From assembly GCF_036711975.1 (NCBI RefSeq), contig NC_091971.1, forward strand, positions 1,247,501 to 1,311,500: DNA of 64,000 nucleotides. The letters run 5' to 3'. The position numbers and the translations under genes are program-made. The notes beneath the pieces are model-generated. The model saw only the letters and a program-made list of their open reading frames with translations. It was not told the DNA's origin and did no database searches. Numbering within the stretch: position 1 is the first letter of the stretch; every line of letters starts with the position of its first letter. Shown one piece after another: positions 34,307 to 44,723 of this stretch. The stretch comes from Onthophagus taurus (taxonomy: Eukaryota; Arthropoda; Insecta; Coleoptera; Scarabaeidae).

Positions 34307-36213
34307 CATTACATTACATTACATAGAATACATATCGGGTAGGCGGACCAACCAACCTTGCACCACGACCAGTAGGCGAAGTCTCTCTTCAGCCCACAGT
34401 CCAATCCTATATTTGGCCATCGCAAATGATACACCAACTGCTGGTTCCGGTCCCACAAACGCTTCAGCGCTGCCATCTCGTGCTAGCTTATCTGCCGCTT
34501 CATTGCCAGCAACCCCAGAGTGACCCGGGACCCAGATCAGAGAGACTCTGTTATCACAACTCAGTGTGTTTAATGTTCTCTTACAATCATTAACCAGAGC
34601 CGACACCGTTTTCACGGCTTGCAGCGCCTGGAGAGCGGCTTGACTGTCTGAGAAAATTCGTACTGTCATGTTCTTCACCCCTCTTTCAAGAAGGATTTTA
34701 GCACCCATGTCAATAGCAAATACTTCCGCCTGGAATACAGAACAGTACGTACCCAGGCTGTAGGCTTGCTTAATTCGAGGTGTCTGGCAGTATACTCCTG
34801 CTCCTACCCCTTCAGGCGTTTTTGATCCATCTGTGTACAAGCAAATGTCTGCCCGAACCAGAGAATTTTCATTTTCGATCCAGGACTGCCGCTCAGGCAG
34901 TACAATCTGGTATCGAGCGTTAATCACTGATAGTGATACCGCCAAATCTGACGGCATTGATAGCACAGTATCAGTGCTTATAATCTCTTCCGCAGCCCAT
35001 TGGTAGGACATGTCGGAACAGTTTTGAGCATATTGCTTAAATCTGTAAATGGTTGTTCTAGCTCCACTTTCTCTATATGCAAATGCAGAGGAGATAGGCC
35101 AAGCAGAACCTCCATTGCAAGAGTTGGCGTTGTGCCTATCGCACCAGAGATTGCCAATCCAGCTACTCGTTGAATTCGTGAAAGTTTACTGATAACTGAA
35201 GTCTGTCGGACTTTCCTATACCAGGCTGCTGCTCCGTATGTGATCATAGGTCTAACCACAGTCACATAGAGCCAGTACAGTCTTTCAGGGGTAAGACCCC
35301 AATTTTTTCCACAAAGACTGCGACAAGTCCACAAGGATAGTCTAGCTTTGTGCAAAACTCCCTGCAAATGTCCATTCCATGACAGGGTTTTGTCTAGGAT
35401 TACTCCTAGATATTTGACTTCCTTTCAGAAAGGAATTTCTTCACCTTGGATAGTTGGGCGGATTAGTCCATCCAACTTTCGCTTCCTGGTGAAAGGCACA
35501 ACAATTGTCTTTTGCGGGTTTATTGAGAGGTTCTCTCCCTTACACCAAGCGCAAATGGTATCTAGGGTCACCTGGAGGACTTTAGATATCCTCGGTAAAC
35601 AGGTTCCTTTGACCATAACGACAATGTCATCAGCATAAGCTTGTATTTCCACACCAACGGCTTCGACTATCGCAATCAGATCGTCAACTAGGAGGGACCA
35701 AAGCAGGGGAGATAACACCCCTCCCTGCGGGCAGCCACCTCCCGGCCTGAAGCGTATCGTATCACCGTGGAGTGAAGTAGAAACTATTCTATTATCTAGC
35801 ATATTGCGGATCCAACCCGCTATAGTTGCTTCCACTCCCCTGTCAAGAGCAGCTCTTTCAAGAGATTGTGGTATTGCGTTGGTGAACGCTCCCTCTATAT
35901 CCAGAAACGCACAAACCAAGATTTCTTTATCCTGCAGCGTCCTGGATACTCTACCAACTAAGTTGTGTAGAGCCAATTCTGCTGATTTTCCCGTTTGATA
36001 AGCATACTGGTGGCGACTCAGTGGACCAGATACCAATGGCACGGTACGGATATACTGTTCCAGAACTTTTTCAAGGGTTTTCAGCAGAAATGACGTTAGG
36101 CTGATGGGTCGAAAGGCATTAGAAGTAGGGACCGAACGGCCCGCTTTGGGTATGTAAGATACCCGTACCTTAGTCCATTCTGTCGGCACATATTTCCAGG
36201 CGACACTCGCTCT
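34307..36213 (-). pseudogene. LOA/I-like LINE copy (RT and RNase H), 5' truncated
   Basis: The minus strand encodes a reverse transcriptase (VRVSYIPKAGR, FRPISLTSFLLKTLEK, FLDIEGAFTN, GCPQGGVLSPLLWSL, YADDIVVM) and an RNase H (YTDGSKTPEGVGAG, FSDSQAALQAL, WVPGHSGVAGNEAADKLA). One in-frame TGA at 35425-35427 interrupts the RT end, just before KEVKYLGVILD. A frameshift near 35010 separates RT from RNase H. The 3' end is a short TGTAA-repeat tail (34307-34325). A 12-bp target duplication GTGCAAGTGTTA flanks it (34295-34306 and 36243-36254). The insertion site lies in a CTAGAAC palindrome copy. Clade placement is by resemblance only. Confidence 0.88.
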
Positions 36214-36240
36214 GAAAAGAGCGAGTGTCGCCTGGAAATA
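36191..36240. repeat. Perfect 23-bp hairpin at the LINE 5' end
   Basis: 36191-36213 and 36218-36240 are exact inverted copies (TATTTCCAGGCGACACTCGC and inverse) around the 4-base loop GAAA. The inner arm is LINE coding sequence. The outer arm lies between the LINE and its target duplication, so it is a 5' inversion or snap-back product formed at integration. Confidence 0.85.
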
Positions 36241-36242
36241 AT

Positions 36243-36644
36243 GTGCAAGTGTTAGTTCTAGTTTTAATTGTTATTCAGCGCTAAGTTGTATATTTTTAAG
36301 TTTCGGGTTTAGCCCTCTGTCTTCAGACGCTGAATGTTAGGTAAGGTTAGTTTTGTTTACAAACATTAATTATACCATGAAGTATTCTTTGGAAATTAGT
36401 AATGGCAATTATAGCGTGAAGTTTTCTTTTGTAATGTCAATTATAGCGTGAAGGAATGTGAGGTAAGGTTAGTTTTGTTTACAAACATTAATTATACCAT
36501 GAAGTATTCTTTGGCAATTAGTAATGGCAATTATAGCGTGAAGTTTTCTTTTGTAATGTCAATTATAGCGTGAAGGAATGTGAGGTAAGGTTAGTTTTGT
36601 TTACAAACATTAATTATACCATGAAGTTTTCTTTGGCAATTATA
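36243..36644 (+). repeat. Palindrome remainder and a 122-bp tandem repeat
   Basis: 36243-36340 continues the CTAGAAC palindrome interrupted by the LINE. Then GAGGTAAGGTTAGTTTTG or a close variant starts at about 36340, 36461 and 36583, a 122-bp period with about 2.5 copies, each with TTATAGCGTGAAG sub-repeats. It is non-coding. Confidence 0.75.
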
Positions 36645-36827
36645 CTCTGTTTTTAAACCAGGAGGAGTATTTTAAATTTGTCACCAGATTGACCTTGCAC
36701 GTGATTGGTTGAATGCGAGGAAGGTTCACACATAGGCAATTTTGAATTTGAAGGTTAGGTTATTGACAATTCGACAGTTTCGTGTCATTATTGTAAATTT
36801 TGTGTTCTTAAACCCTTCTTTATTATA

Positions 36828-38295
36828 CAGGGTGTTTCAAAACAACGTTTAAATATTTATAGGGGTAGTACTACAGTCGAAAAGTATTAATCAACATAGG
36901 TTCGAAAATCAACCGTTTTCGAGATACAGGATGTTCAATTTATTTGGAACTACGTTTTTTCTTTTAAACTATAACTATTACAGATTTGATACTTGGCAAA
37001 TCGATACAGTATGAAACTGTCTCTTTTTGAGAATAGTATGATGCTTCCATTGCTTCCGGTTGGACCGGAAGTGAAAATAAATACCACTATTTTTCAGAAA
37101 ATTAAAAAATTTCATTTAACGTTTAGTTAGATAGCTTAATTCTAAACAACATTAATTCGAAAAAAAATGTGTACTCCTTAAGGTTTCCGAGAAAGACAAC
37201 ATTTTTTAAAATAAATTATTAGAAAAATTGGATTGACACAATGTAATACTAATTCTTTCGGTTTTTATAAGTTTCACAAATCGATGCAATATGAAACTGT
37301 CTCTTTTTGAGAGTAGTATGATGTTTCCATTGCTTCCAGTTGGTATAAGTTATTCCATTACAAAATGTTATGCCAAGTGTACCGCCATTAGTTACCAAAA
37401 TTTGGCCATTACAAGGAGTAGGCTTTGCCTTACGTACAATCTGCTAAGATACATTAATTTGACGTTTTGTTCAAATTGCGAAATAACCAAACTCCAGTAA
37501 TTTGATTTTCAAATGCTTTTTCAATTGATTCAAATGCTGAAATGATGGAGCACGATGATGGAGCTCCCCCGCACTTTACGCGTATTGTTAGACAACATTT
37601 GAATGAAAGGTTTCCTGGGACATGGATAGGACGAGGAGGCCCCATTGCATGGCCTGCATGTTCGCCGGATTTGAACCCGCTAGACTTTTGTTTATGGGGC
37701 TACTTAAAAAGCTTAGTGTGTGCGACACCTGTAAACGATGTTGAAGACTTGCGGCAACGAATAGAACAGGGTTGCCAGGCAATTCGTGAAAACTACGGGT
37801 TATTTGAAAGAGTTCGGGCTTCCTTTGAACGTAGAATGAGAAACTGTAGCGATGTTGCAGGTCGACATTTTGAACATCTTCAGTAAAAAGCTTCGTTTTG
37901 ATTAGTATTAGTATTACGTTGTGTCAATTCAATAAAATGTTTTTTTTTCTTGGAAACCGTTGTTTAAAATTAAGCTATCTAACCAATAGTTAAATAAAAT
38001 TTTTGAATTTTCTGAAAAATAGTGGTATTTATATTCACTTCCGGTCTAACCGGAAGCAATGGAAACATCATACTACTCTCAAAAAGAGACAGTTTCATAC
38101 TTTATCGATTAGCCAAATATCGAATCTGTAGTAGTTATAGTTTAAAAGAAAAAACCTAGAGTCCCAAAAAATTTGAACATCCTGTATCTCGAAAACGGTT
38201 GATTTTGCGACCCATGTTGATTAACACTTTTCGACTTGTTTTCGACTGTAGTACTACCCCTATAAATATTTAAACGTTGTTTTAAAACACCCTGT
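36828..38295. mobile_element. Mariner-like element with about 315-bp TIRs
   Basis: The ends CAGGGTGTTTCAAAACAACG and inverse (38276-38295) are flanked by TA at 36826-36827 and 38296-38297. The inverted similarity extends inward about 315 bp, including CTTCCGGTTGGACCGGAAG-type blocks. Part of the TIR (36993-37067) is repeated directly at 37270-37345. It carries only the C-terminal part of a transposase (37542-37886), so it is non-autonomous. Confidence 0.9.
37542..37886 (+). pseudogene. Mariner-type transposase, C-terminal part only
   Basis: This 114-residue frame starts at ATG 37542 and contains DDGAPPHFTRIVRQHLN, GTWIGRGGPIAWPACSPDLN and LDFCLWGYLKS. It therefore keeps the second and third catalytic aspartates of a DDxD transposase, about 36 residues apart. 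The N-terminal helix-turn-helix and first aspartate are absent. It lies centrally in the TIR element 36828-38295. The frame is uninterrupted but cannot be a complete enzyme. Confidence 0.85.
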
Positions 38296-38508
38296 ATTTT
38301 GAAACAAATACACTCATAACTTCAATGTTAATTTGTATGTTTAGTGTTGACGATAACAAACGAAAATAAATACAATAATAAGTAAATAAATAAATAATAA
38401 TAATTATTAATTTAAATTTACCGCCAAAATATCTAGTGATATTTTCTGGTGATTTTTTCCAGTGTAAATCTGACTTTCGCGTTTACTCCTCCTGGTTTAA
38501 AAACAGAG

Positions 38509-38888
38509 TATATAATTTTATGACACAAATTATTGACTTTTTGATATACACAATTATTGGGTTCTAGAGATTGGGTTCGGTTGTAATTGCCATAAAGAAA
38601 CATAAAATTCCCTTTATCTCGAAAAGTTATATTATATTGAACAGTTATGACACTACTACAGGTCAATATTTGTATTTTTGTATTTAAATCTTATAAAACT
38701 AAACAGAACTCTTACATTAAAAATTTTATAACAGAAATTTAGCTCATAGTAAAACTAAATAGTATCAATATCAAATCAGTTTTATAATAACATATTCATA
38801 CTAATAATTATGGCAATACTATATTCAACATTCTTCTTTTTCATATTAAACCTAATGAAATTAAATAGAACTCCAAACATTAATTAAA
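38509..38888. other. Flank between MITE and kleisin 3' end
   Basis: AT-rich, probably including the kleisin 3' UTR on the minus strand. Nothing further is recognised. Confidence 0.4.
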
Positions 38889-41800
38889 TTAAAAATGTAA
38901 TGACAATAATTTTGGTCCAGGTAAAATCTTTTCTAACTCCAAGGAATCATGTTTATGTTCCAAGTCTACTAATTCGCGTTTGCATAAGACTAAAAAGAAA
39001 AAAAATATTATTAGGTGATCATGAATAATAAGAAATGTAATTTAAATTAATTGACAAACCCGTTAGATGAATAAAAGTAACACCTATGTTACGTCTGTTA
39101 ATCGGAATTGGGCAAAGATCATCAATGGTTAAAATTGATTCTTCAAAATTCCAATTTTTTACAATTTCAACAATCCTATTTTGTTGAGATTGAACTCTAC
39201 TGCTAACATCTTCATCTTCTGCTTCATCTCTTGGTAAATGAATTGCAGAAATTTCAACTTCTTCTTCAATTATAGGCTGTTCTCTTGGAGTAAATGCAGG
39301 TCGTGCCGGAACGATTGGTGTCGAATGAACTGGATGAGCACCAGCTTTATCCAAATATTGTAACGCAACGGGTTGAATTAAAGATTCTTGAGGAGTTCTT
39401 GGAGGTAAAGAAGGAGTACCTACTTGAGGAGATACTGTTGATGATCCTCTATGTTGTTCAAGTTGAGTTGATAGTTGACCACTAGCGACACTAAAATAAT
39501 AATTATAATAATTTTTAAATAAATAATTAATTCTTAATTAATACTTAGAATCAACTGCTCGCATATCTTCTTGTATTACTGAAGGACTTTGTCTTTTTGC
39601 TATAGGACGAATTTTATATACTTCCAATATATCATTACAACATTCATACAAATCGAAATCTTTACCCACATTTAAGGGTGGATTCAATTTAAAAAAGCTT
39701 GAAGCATAAATTATTTCATTAACCCATTGTTTATTTTTTGGAACCAATTTCTTTTCAACTACGTCAAGTAAATATTTTTTTTTCCCTCTTTTTGAAACAA
39801 CATCCTGAGGTGGAGTTTCAATTGGAACTTCCAGTTCTTCTTGAAGGTTAGCAACTGGTACAGAAGGTGCTTCCTCAAGTCTTTGTCGTTTACTTATTTC
39901 GATTTCATCAGACGTTGTTCGCTTTCTTTTCCCCGCATCAGCTTCTGAACTTTTTTCAGGAGGTGATAAAGGTTCTTGATGGGAAGTAGGGCTAAAATAT
40001 GCGAAAGGTTGGGATTGGATATTAAAGTAAAAAACAACTGTGTATAATAAAAGGAAAATGGTACCCTGTAAAATAATTAATTTATTATCTGTTCTCGCGT
40101 CTTTAAATAAAGAAATAATTAAATTTTATACTTACATAGCAGCTTCGATATCAGCGATAGCTTTTTCAAAACCGCCGGGTTGTCGAAAATCAGTTGATGT
40201 TATTATTAATTGAGCTACCTTATCGATCTCATCACCAAAACCCTAGAATTAATCGTGAAAAAAATAAATTAAAGAAATTATTTTGATTTAAAGATAGGTT
40301 ATTTTCACCATATTTTCAAGTTCCTCTGTATCTCTCGTTGGTACATCTTCTGGCATTGTAATTTGTTCAACTGATGCGACGTGAATGTTTTCAAGAGCAG
40401 CCAGTCCACCTTCAACGATTGCGTCATATTCAGGTATTACGACAGGTTGAATGTCACCATCGATTTCAGGTAAAAGCTCCGCAACAGCTTTTTTACCGGC
40501 TCGTTTTTTCTTATCTACAAAAAAGAAAGAAAGATAATGCAACAACTATAAAAGCAAAATTATCAACAACACAATTGGAGGTGGAGGTAGGGGTGGGGGG
40601 AGGTGTGGTAGAAGGCGACCGGAAATGGGGAGCACGTTCATCAGGACAGACTGGTCGGAAGAAGGGGTACCATTCTACAGGGGAAACCTAGACACTTGGC
40701 AACAGAAGATACAAGAGATCAATGGTTTGGAAGAACTTATCCAGGTAGTGCGGGAGGCAACACTGAAAAGGGAGTGTGTACGTAGGGGGTGTAGAGTAGG
40801 GAGGAACGACTGGTATGATGGCGAGTGCAAGAAGGCGAAGAGGGAGGCGAGAAGGAGGTTGAGGCAGTGGAGACGGGGGAAGATAGGGGTGGATAGATAT
40901 AGGGAGGCCAGGAGAGGATACAGAGAATTATGCAGTAGAAAGAAAACAGAACTGAGGGAGAAGGAAGCGGCAGAGATTAGAGGGATAACAAGGGAAGGGG
41001 AGGTCTGGAGGTATCTGAAAAGGAGAAAGAAGGGTAGGGAGAGGATAACCAGCGAAATACATATGACAGAATGGAAGAGTTACTTTATGGGATTATTGGG
41101 AGGGGTTGAAACGAGGCTAACGGGTTTGGGAGGCTATGAGGAAGATAGGGGAGAGGAGATAGCAGAAGAGGAGATGGAAGCAGTGCTTAGGGGATTGAAG
41201 AAGGGAAAGGCGCCAGGGGAAGATGGCATCCAGAACGAGGCATGGTTGGAAGCATCAAGGGTGGTGAGAGTGAAGTTGTTGGAGGGGATGAATAGCGTAT
41301 GGAGAGGGGGGGGGATTCCGGAGGGATGGAAAGTGGGGGTAATTTGTTCAGTATATAAAAAGGGTAATAAGGGAAGGGTAGAAAGCTACAGAGGAATTAA
41401 CCTACTAGACTCGGCATACAAGGTATACACGAAGATACTGCTGGGAAGACTGGAGGAGGAGATGGAGTTGGGGGGAATTTTGCCGGATGGGCAGGCAGGC
41501 TTTCGGAAGGGAAGGGGAGCAATCGACAACGTGTACGTGTTGAAGCATCTGGCAGATAGAGAGCTGGATAAGAAGGGAGGGAAATTGTACGCCCTGTTTA
41601 TAGATTTGAAGGCGGCTTTTGATAAGTTGGATAGGGGAAAGTTGTGGGAGGAGATGGGGAGGAGGGGGATCACGGAACACCTATTGCGAGAGTAAAGGAA
41701 ATATACATGGAGACTATGGCTAGGATAAAAGTGGGAGATAAGCTGAGCGACGTGTTTTGGACGACAAAGGGACTCAGGCAGGGATGTCCGCTGAGCCCAA

Positions 41801-44723
41801 GTCTGTTTGCACTGTATACGGCGGACCTGGAGGATAGATTGGGGAAGGGGCAAATGGGAGGGTTAGTGGTGGGAGGTAGAAAGGTGCATATGTTAGCATA
41901 CGCGGATGACATCGTGGTCATGGCGAGAGAAGCGGCGGAGATGAAAGATATGATAAAGACATTGGAAAGATATTTTAGGGGGAAGGGGCTGGAAGTGAAT
42001 GTGGGGAAGACAAGGATGATGAAGTTTTGTAAGGGGGGGAGAAAAAGAACAGAAAACTGGAGATGGGAAGGAAAAGAGATCGAGGAGGTTAGGGAGTATA
42101 CTTACTTGGGGTATGTGTTCAGGGAGGACAACAGGGAGGGGTCGCATGTGATAGCTATGGCAAAAAAGGCGAATAAGGTGATGGGACAAGTATGGGGTTG
42201 GGGGAAGAGAGTCTTTGGAAGGAATGTGGTAGCGAGGAAGATTATGTTTGAAGGTCTGGTTAGCAGTGTGATGATGTATGGAGCAGAGGTATGGGGATGG
42301 AGAGAGCAGGCAATGCTGGAGGACGTGCAAGCTAGATACTGGAGATGGGTGCTTGGGGTGGCGAGAGAAACACCGGGGTATATAGTGAGGGAAGAGGTAA
42401 AGGTGGATAAAGTCAGAGTGGAGGGGGGCAGGAGAGCAGTGAAATATGAAGAAAGAATAGAAGGGAGGCCAAACTGCGGGATCTTGGGGGAGTGTTGGAG
42501 GGAAATTAGAGAGGGAAAGATCAAATATGGGAAAGGAGACAGAGACAACTATTGTAGACGAGCGGGCTACTCGGTAACTGAGATAAATAGTAGACGAAGG
42601 GTGGGTAGGGAGATGTGGAGGGAGTTGGTAGAAGGAGTTGGAAGAAGTTGGTAGCTAGGTTCCGTTGTGGAAACGAGGAGAGAGCGAACAGATCCTGGAT
42701 GGCCGATGAGGAGAGGTGGTGTAGGCTATGCAGGGAGGAATGGAAACGTTGGAACATATGTTGAATGGGTGCAGTGAGTTGAGGGAGGAGGAGTTGGACC
42801 GAGGGCAGATCTTAGGAGAGGGGGGAGAGGGGAAACGATGGATGAGAATGGTTGTGGGGGTGAGGAGACAAAGGGATGGATGAGGGGAGGATTGGGCCGA
42901 GGAGCCGAGGGTATGGAAATGGAGGAAGAGGGTGGAGGGTGAAAATAATATACTAATGACATATATTATATTAGGATGTATTAAGGGGAAAATTGTAATT
43001 ATCAAAAACAATAAATGCTTATTAATTATAAAAGCAAAATTAACAGAGTAACCAAGGAGAAGGCTGAATCCCCATTATGAAATGAGTACTCAAAGTCATT
43101 AGTGAGCACGACTTTGATGGATTTGTTCATCATGAGAGGGATGTCAAACTGAATAAGATCCAACAGTCGACAGTGAGTCATGGTTAGAAGAGTATAAAGT
43201 CAGGTATTCCAAACTCTAGCATACATGGTACCTCCTCGACCTATATGGGCTATCTCTAATTTTAAGCCCCTAAAATCGCCTACAGGGGATGGAATTCTGC
43301 TTATTTACTGCAAAAAAGCATAGAAGATCTACTCCCAGTAATAATATCCCTATATATAGGAAGTTACAGCTTTAGCTATGGAGGAAAGTAAAGGTGGTCT
43401 TCATACCTAAAAGTGCTAGGCGTTCAAACGCCGATCCCAAGGCATACAGACCAATTAGCCTAACGTCATTTCTCCTCAAAGGGATGGAAAAGGTAATTGA
43501 TTAATAGCTTAGGAATGGAGTGCTTGTTACTAATCCTGTCACTAATACCTAGGGGTAATACTAGACAGTAAATTAAACTGGAACTCTTACATAGATAAGG
43601 TGAGGAAAAAGGCCAGAACTGGCTAGGTGCAAAGAGACAGCGAAAACGCCCTTCATTGGACCCCAACCCGGTTGGGAGGGCTTAAAGGTAGCCCTATGAT
43701 AGAAAGAACTTCCAGGTCACGGACAAGCAAAGAGTATGATGAGATTTGATTCCTCAGCAAAGAGGATCTAAGGACGCTCTCAGGATTCTAGACCGACCAT
43801 GCGCCCCTAAAATATCACCTCTTCCACATTAGACAAGCTGAGGATCAAACTTGTCAAGTTTGCAACAACGAGTCAGAACCGGCTGAACATACACTGTGTA
43901 ATTGCGTCGCCTAAGACACAAAATTTCAAACTGTTTTGACATCTACCGACATAAAAGAGCAAGACTAAATTCATTAAGGATCTACATTTGCCTTAAACTT
44001 TTGGAGGACTAAAGTTACAATAGATAATAATAGTAAGGACCAGACCCAAAGGATGACAAGAGATAGAGAGATTCATCGACTTAAATAACATCAATAGAGA
44101 AGATGAAGCCTTCTGCACCTCCATTTGATAAAAACAACTTAGTTGACATCTTTTCATGTATTTGTTATCAAGTTGAGCACTACTTGTGATAGTGTTGTAG
44201 TTCTAGTTTTAGTTTAGTTAACAACTATTTTATTAAATTACCTTTTAAACCAGGTTTACTCTTTTCCATCAATCTAAAAATTATAGAATATAATAAATAT
44301 AATTAAAAGTATTAATGTGCATTTACCCAGCTATTAATGGTCTTTGAATCTTGTCGAAAATCCTATTTATTGCATCTGAAACGATTAGAAACATAATTGA
44401 ATAAGTATAAAAATTGATTTAATTAATTTTTTTTAATTACATTGATATAAATCGATTTTTCTGCTATGAATTCTAATGATTCCCAGCGTTAGGATCGCAC
44501 TAAGTCTCAACGACATCCGCTCATTGACTTGAGATGACCCATTCGACAAATACTTTTGTAGGGAATCGCATAATCGTGCTACATTCGCCGATTTGACATG
44601 CCTATCTTCGAGTTTTAATAAAGCAGAAGTACGGGAAGATTTGGTTCCGAATATTCCGGCGACCCAAGCCATCCAAAACAAACCATCGGATTGGTAGCAA
44701 AGAAGTTGGACATCGAAAAACAT
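38889..44723 (-). CDS. Meiotic kleisin, C(2)M/REC8 type (eight exons, 551 aa)
   Basis: Kleisins close the SMC1-SMC3 cohesin ring; REC8 and C(2)M act on meiotic chromosome axes. Minus-strand exons are 44723-44441, 44375-44327, 44273-44242, 40514-40309, 40242-40136, 39991-39545, 39490-39060 and 38989-38889. All joins are GT-AG and in frame. The N-terminal SMC3-binding domain (residues 1-115) has MFFDVQLL, WMAWVAGIFG, SLRLSAILTLGIIRIHSRKI and YQYAINRIFDKIQ. The middle is acidic, with KRGKKKYLLDVV resembling the basic central block. The last 70 residues (ILTIDDLCPIPINRR, FIHLTVLCKRELVDLEH, ending LPGPKLLSLHF) form the SMC1-binding winged helix. The divergent sequence and WMAW/LGIIRI pattern fit C(2)M or REC8 better than RAD21. 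Intron 3 (40515-44241) is expanded by two LINEs on the opposite strand. Confidence 0.85.
40563..43026 (+). mobile_element. 5'-truncated LINE in the kleisin intron, with target duplication
   Basis: A 16-bp direct repeat TATAAAAGCAAAATTA (40547-40562 and 43027-43042) brackets the element, which ends AACAATAAATGCTTATTAAT. It is unusually purine- and G-rich on this strand. The encoded reverse transcriptase has KAPGEDGIQNEAW, VGVICSVYKKGNKGR, SYRGINLLDSAYKVY, LPDGQAGFRKGRG, LFIDLKAAFDKLDRG, GLRQGCPLSPSLFALY and AYADDIVVMA. A frameshift near 41690 and others near 42640-42740 break it before a C-terminal CRLC...H...C zinc motif. The endonuclease domain is missing. It lies antisense to the host gene. 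The LINE clade is not assigned. Confidence 0.9.
43230..44100 (+). pseudogene. Decayed LINE fragment, same family as 23.3-25.9 kb
   Basis: In + orientation the pieces read VVFIPKSARR and AYRPISLTSFLLKGMEK (RT, 43390-43490), LDSKLNWNSYIDKVRKKA (43560-43615), a segment near 43640 with GPQPG-like coding, then LSKEDLRTLSGF (43755-43790) and a CQVCNNESEPAEHTLCNC zinc knuckle (43855-43910). The 3' end matches the + strand complement of 23330-23360. Many stops and deletions are present. It lies next to the preceding LINE inside the kleisin intron. Confidence 0.75.
44160..44222 (+). repeat. Half palindrome fragment
   Basis: TAGTTCTAGTTTTAGTTTAG near the end of this stretch is a half arm of the CTAGAAC family, 20 bases before the kleisin donor site at 44241. 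Confidence 0.5.

Larger units (their letters stand above)
36645..38508. mobile_element. Second copy of the 391-bp MITE, split by a mariner-like element
   Basis: The two halves (36645-36827 and 38296-38508) are nearly identical to 33894-34284 and have the same CTCTG...CAGAG termini and TATA flanks. The break coincides with a TA that is duplicated around the inner element, as comparison with the intact copy shows. Confidence 0.9.

Noticed and set aside
41386-43011. Several long Pro/Ser/Leu-rich minus-strand frames
   Set aside because: They are shadows of the G-rich LINE on the + strand; purine-rich coding sequence leaves the other strand open.
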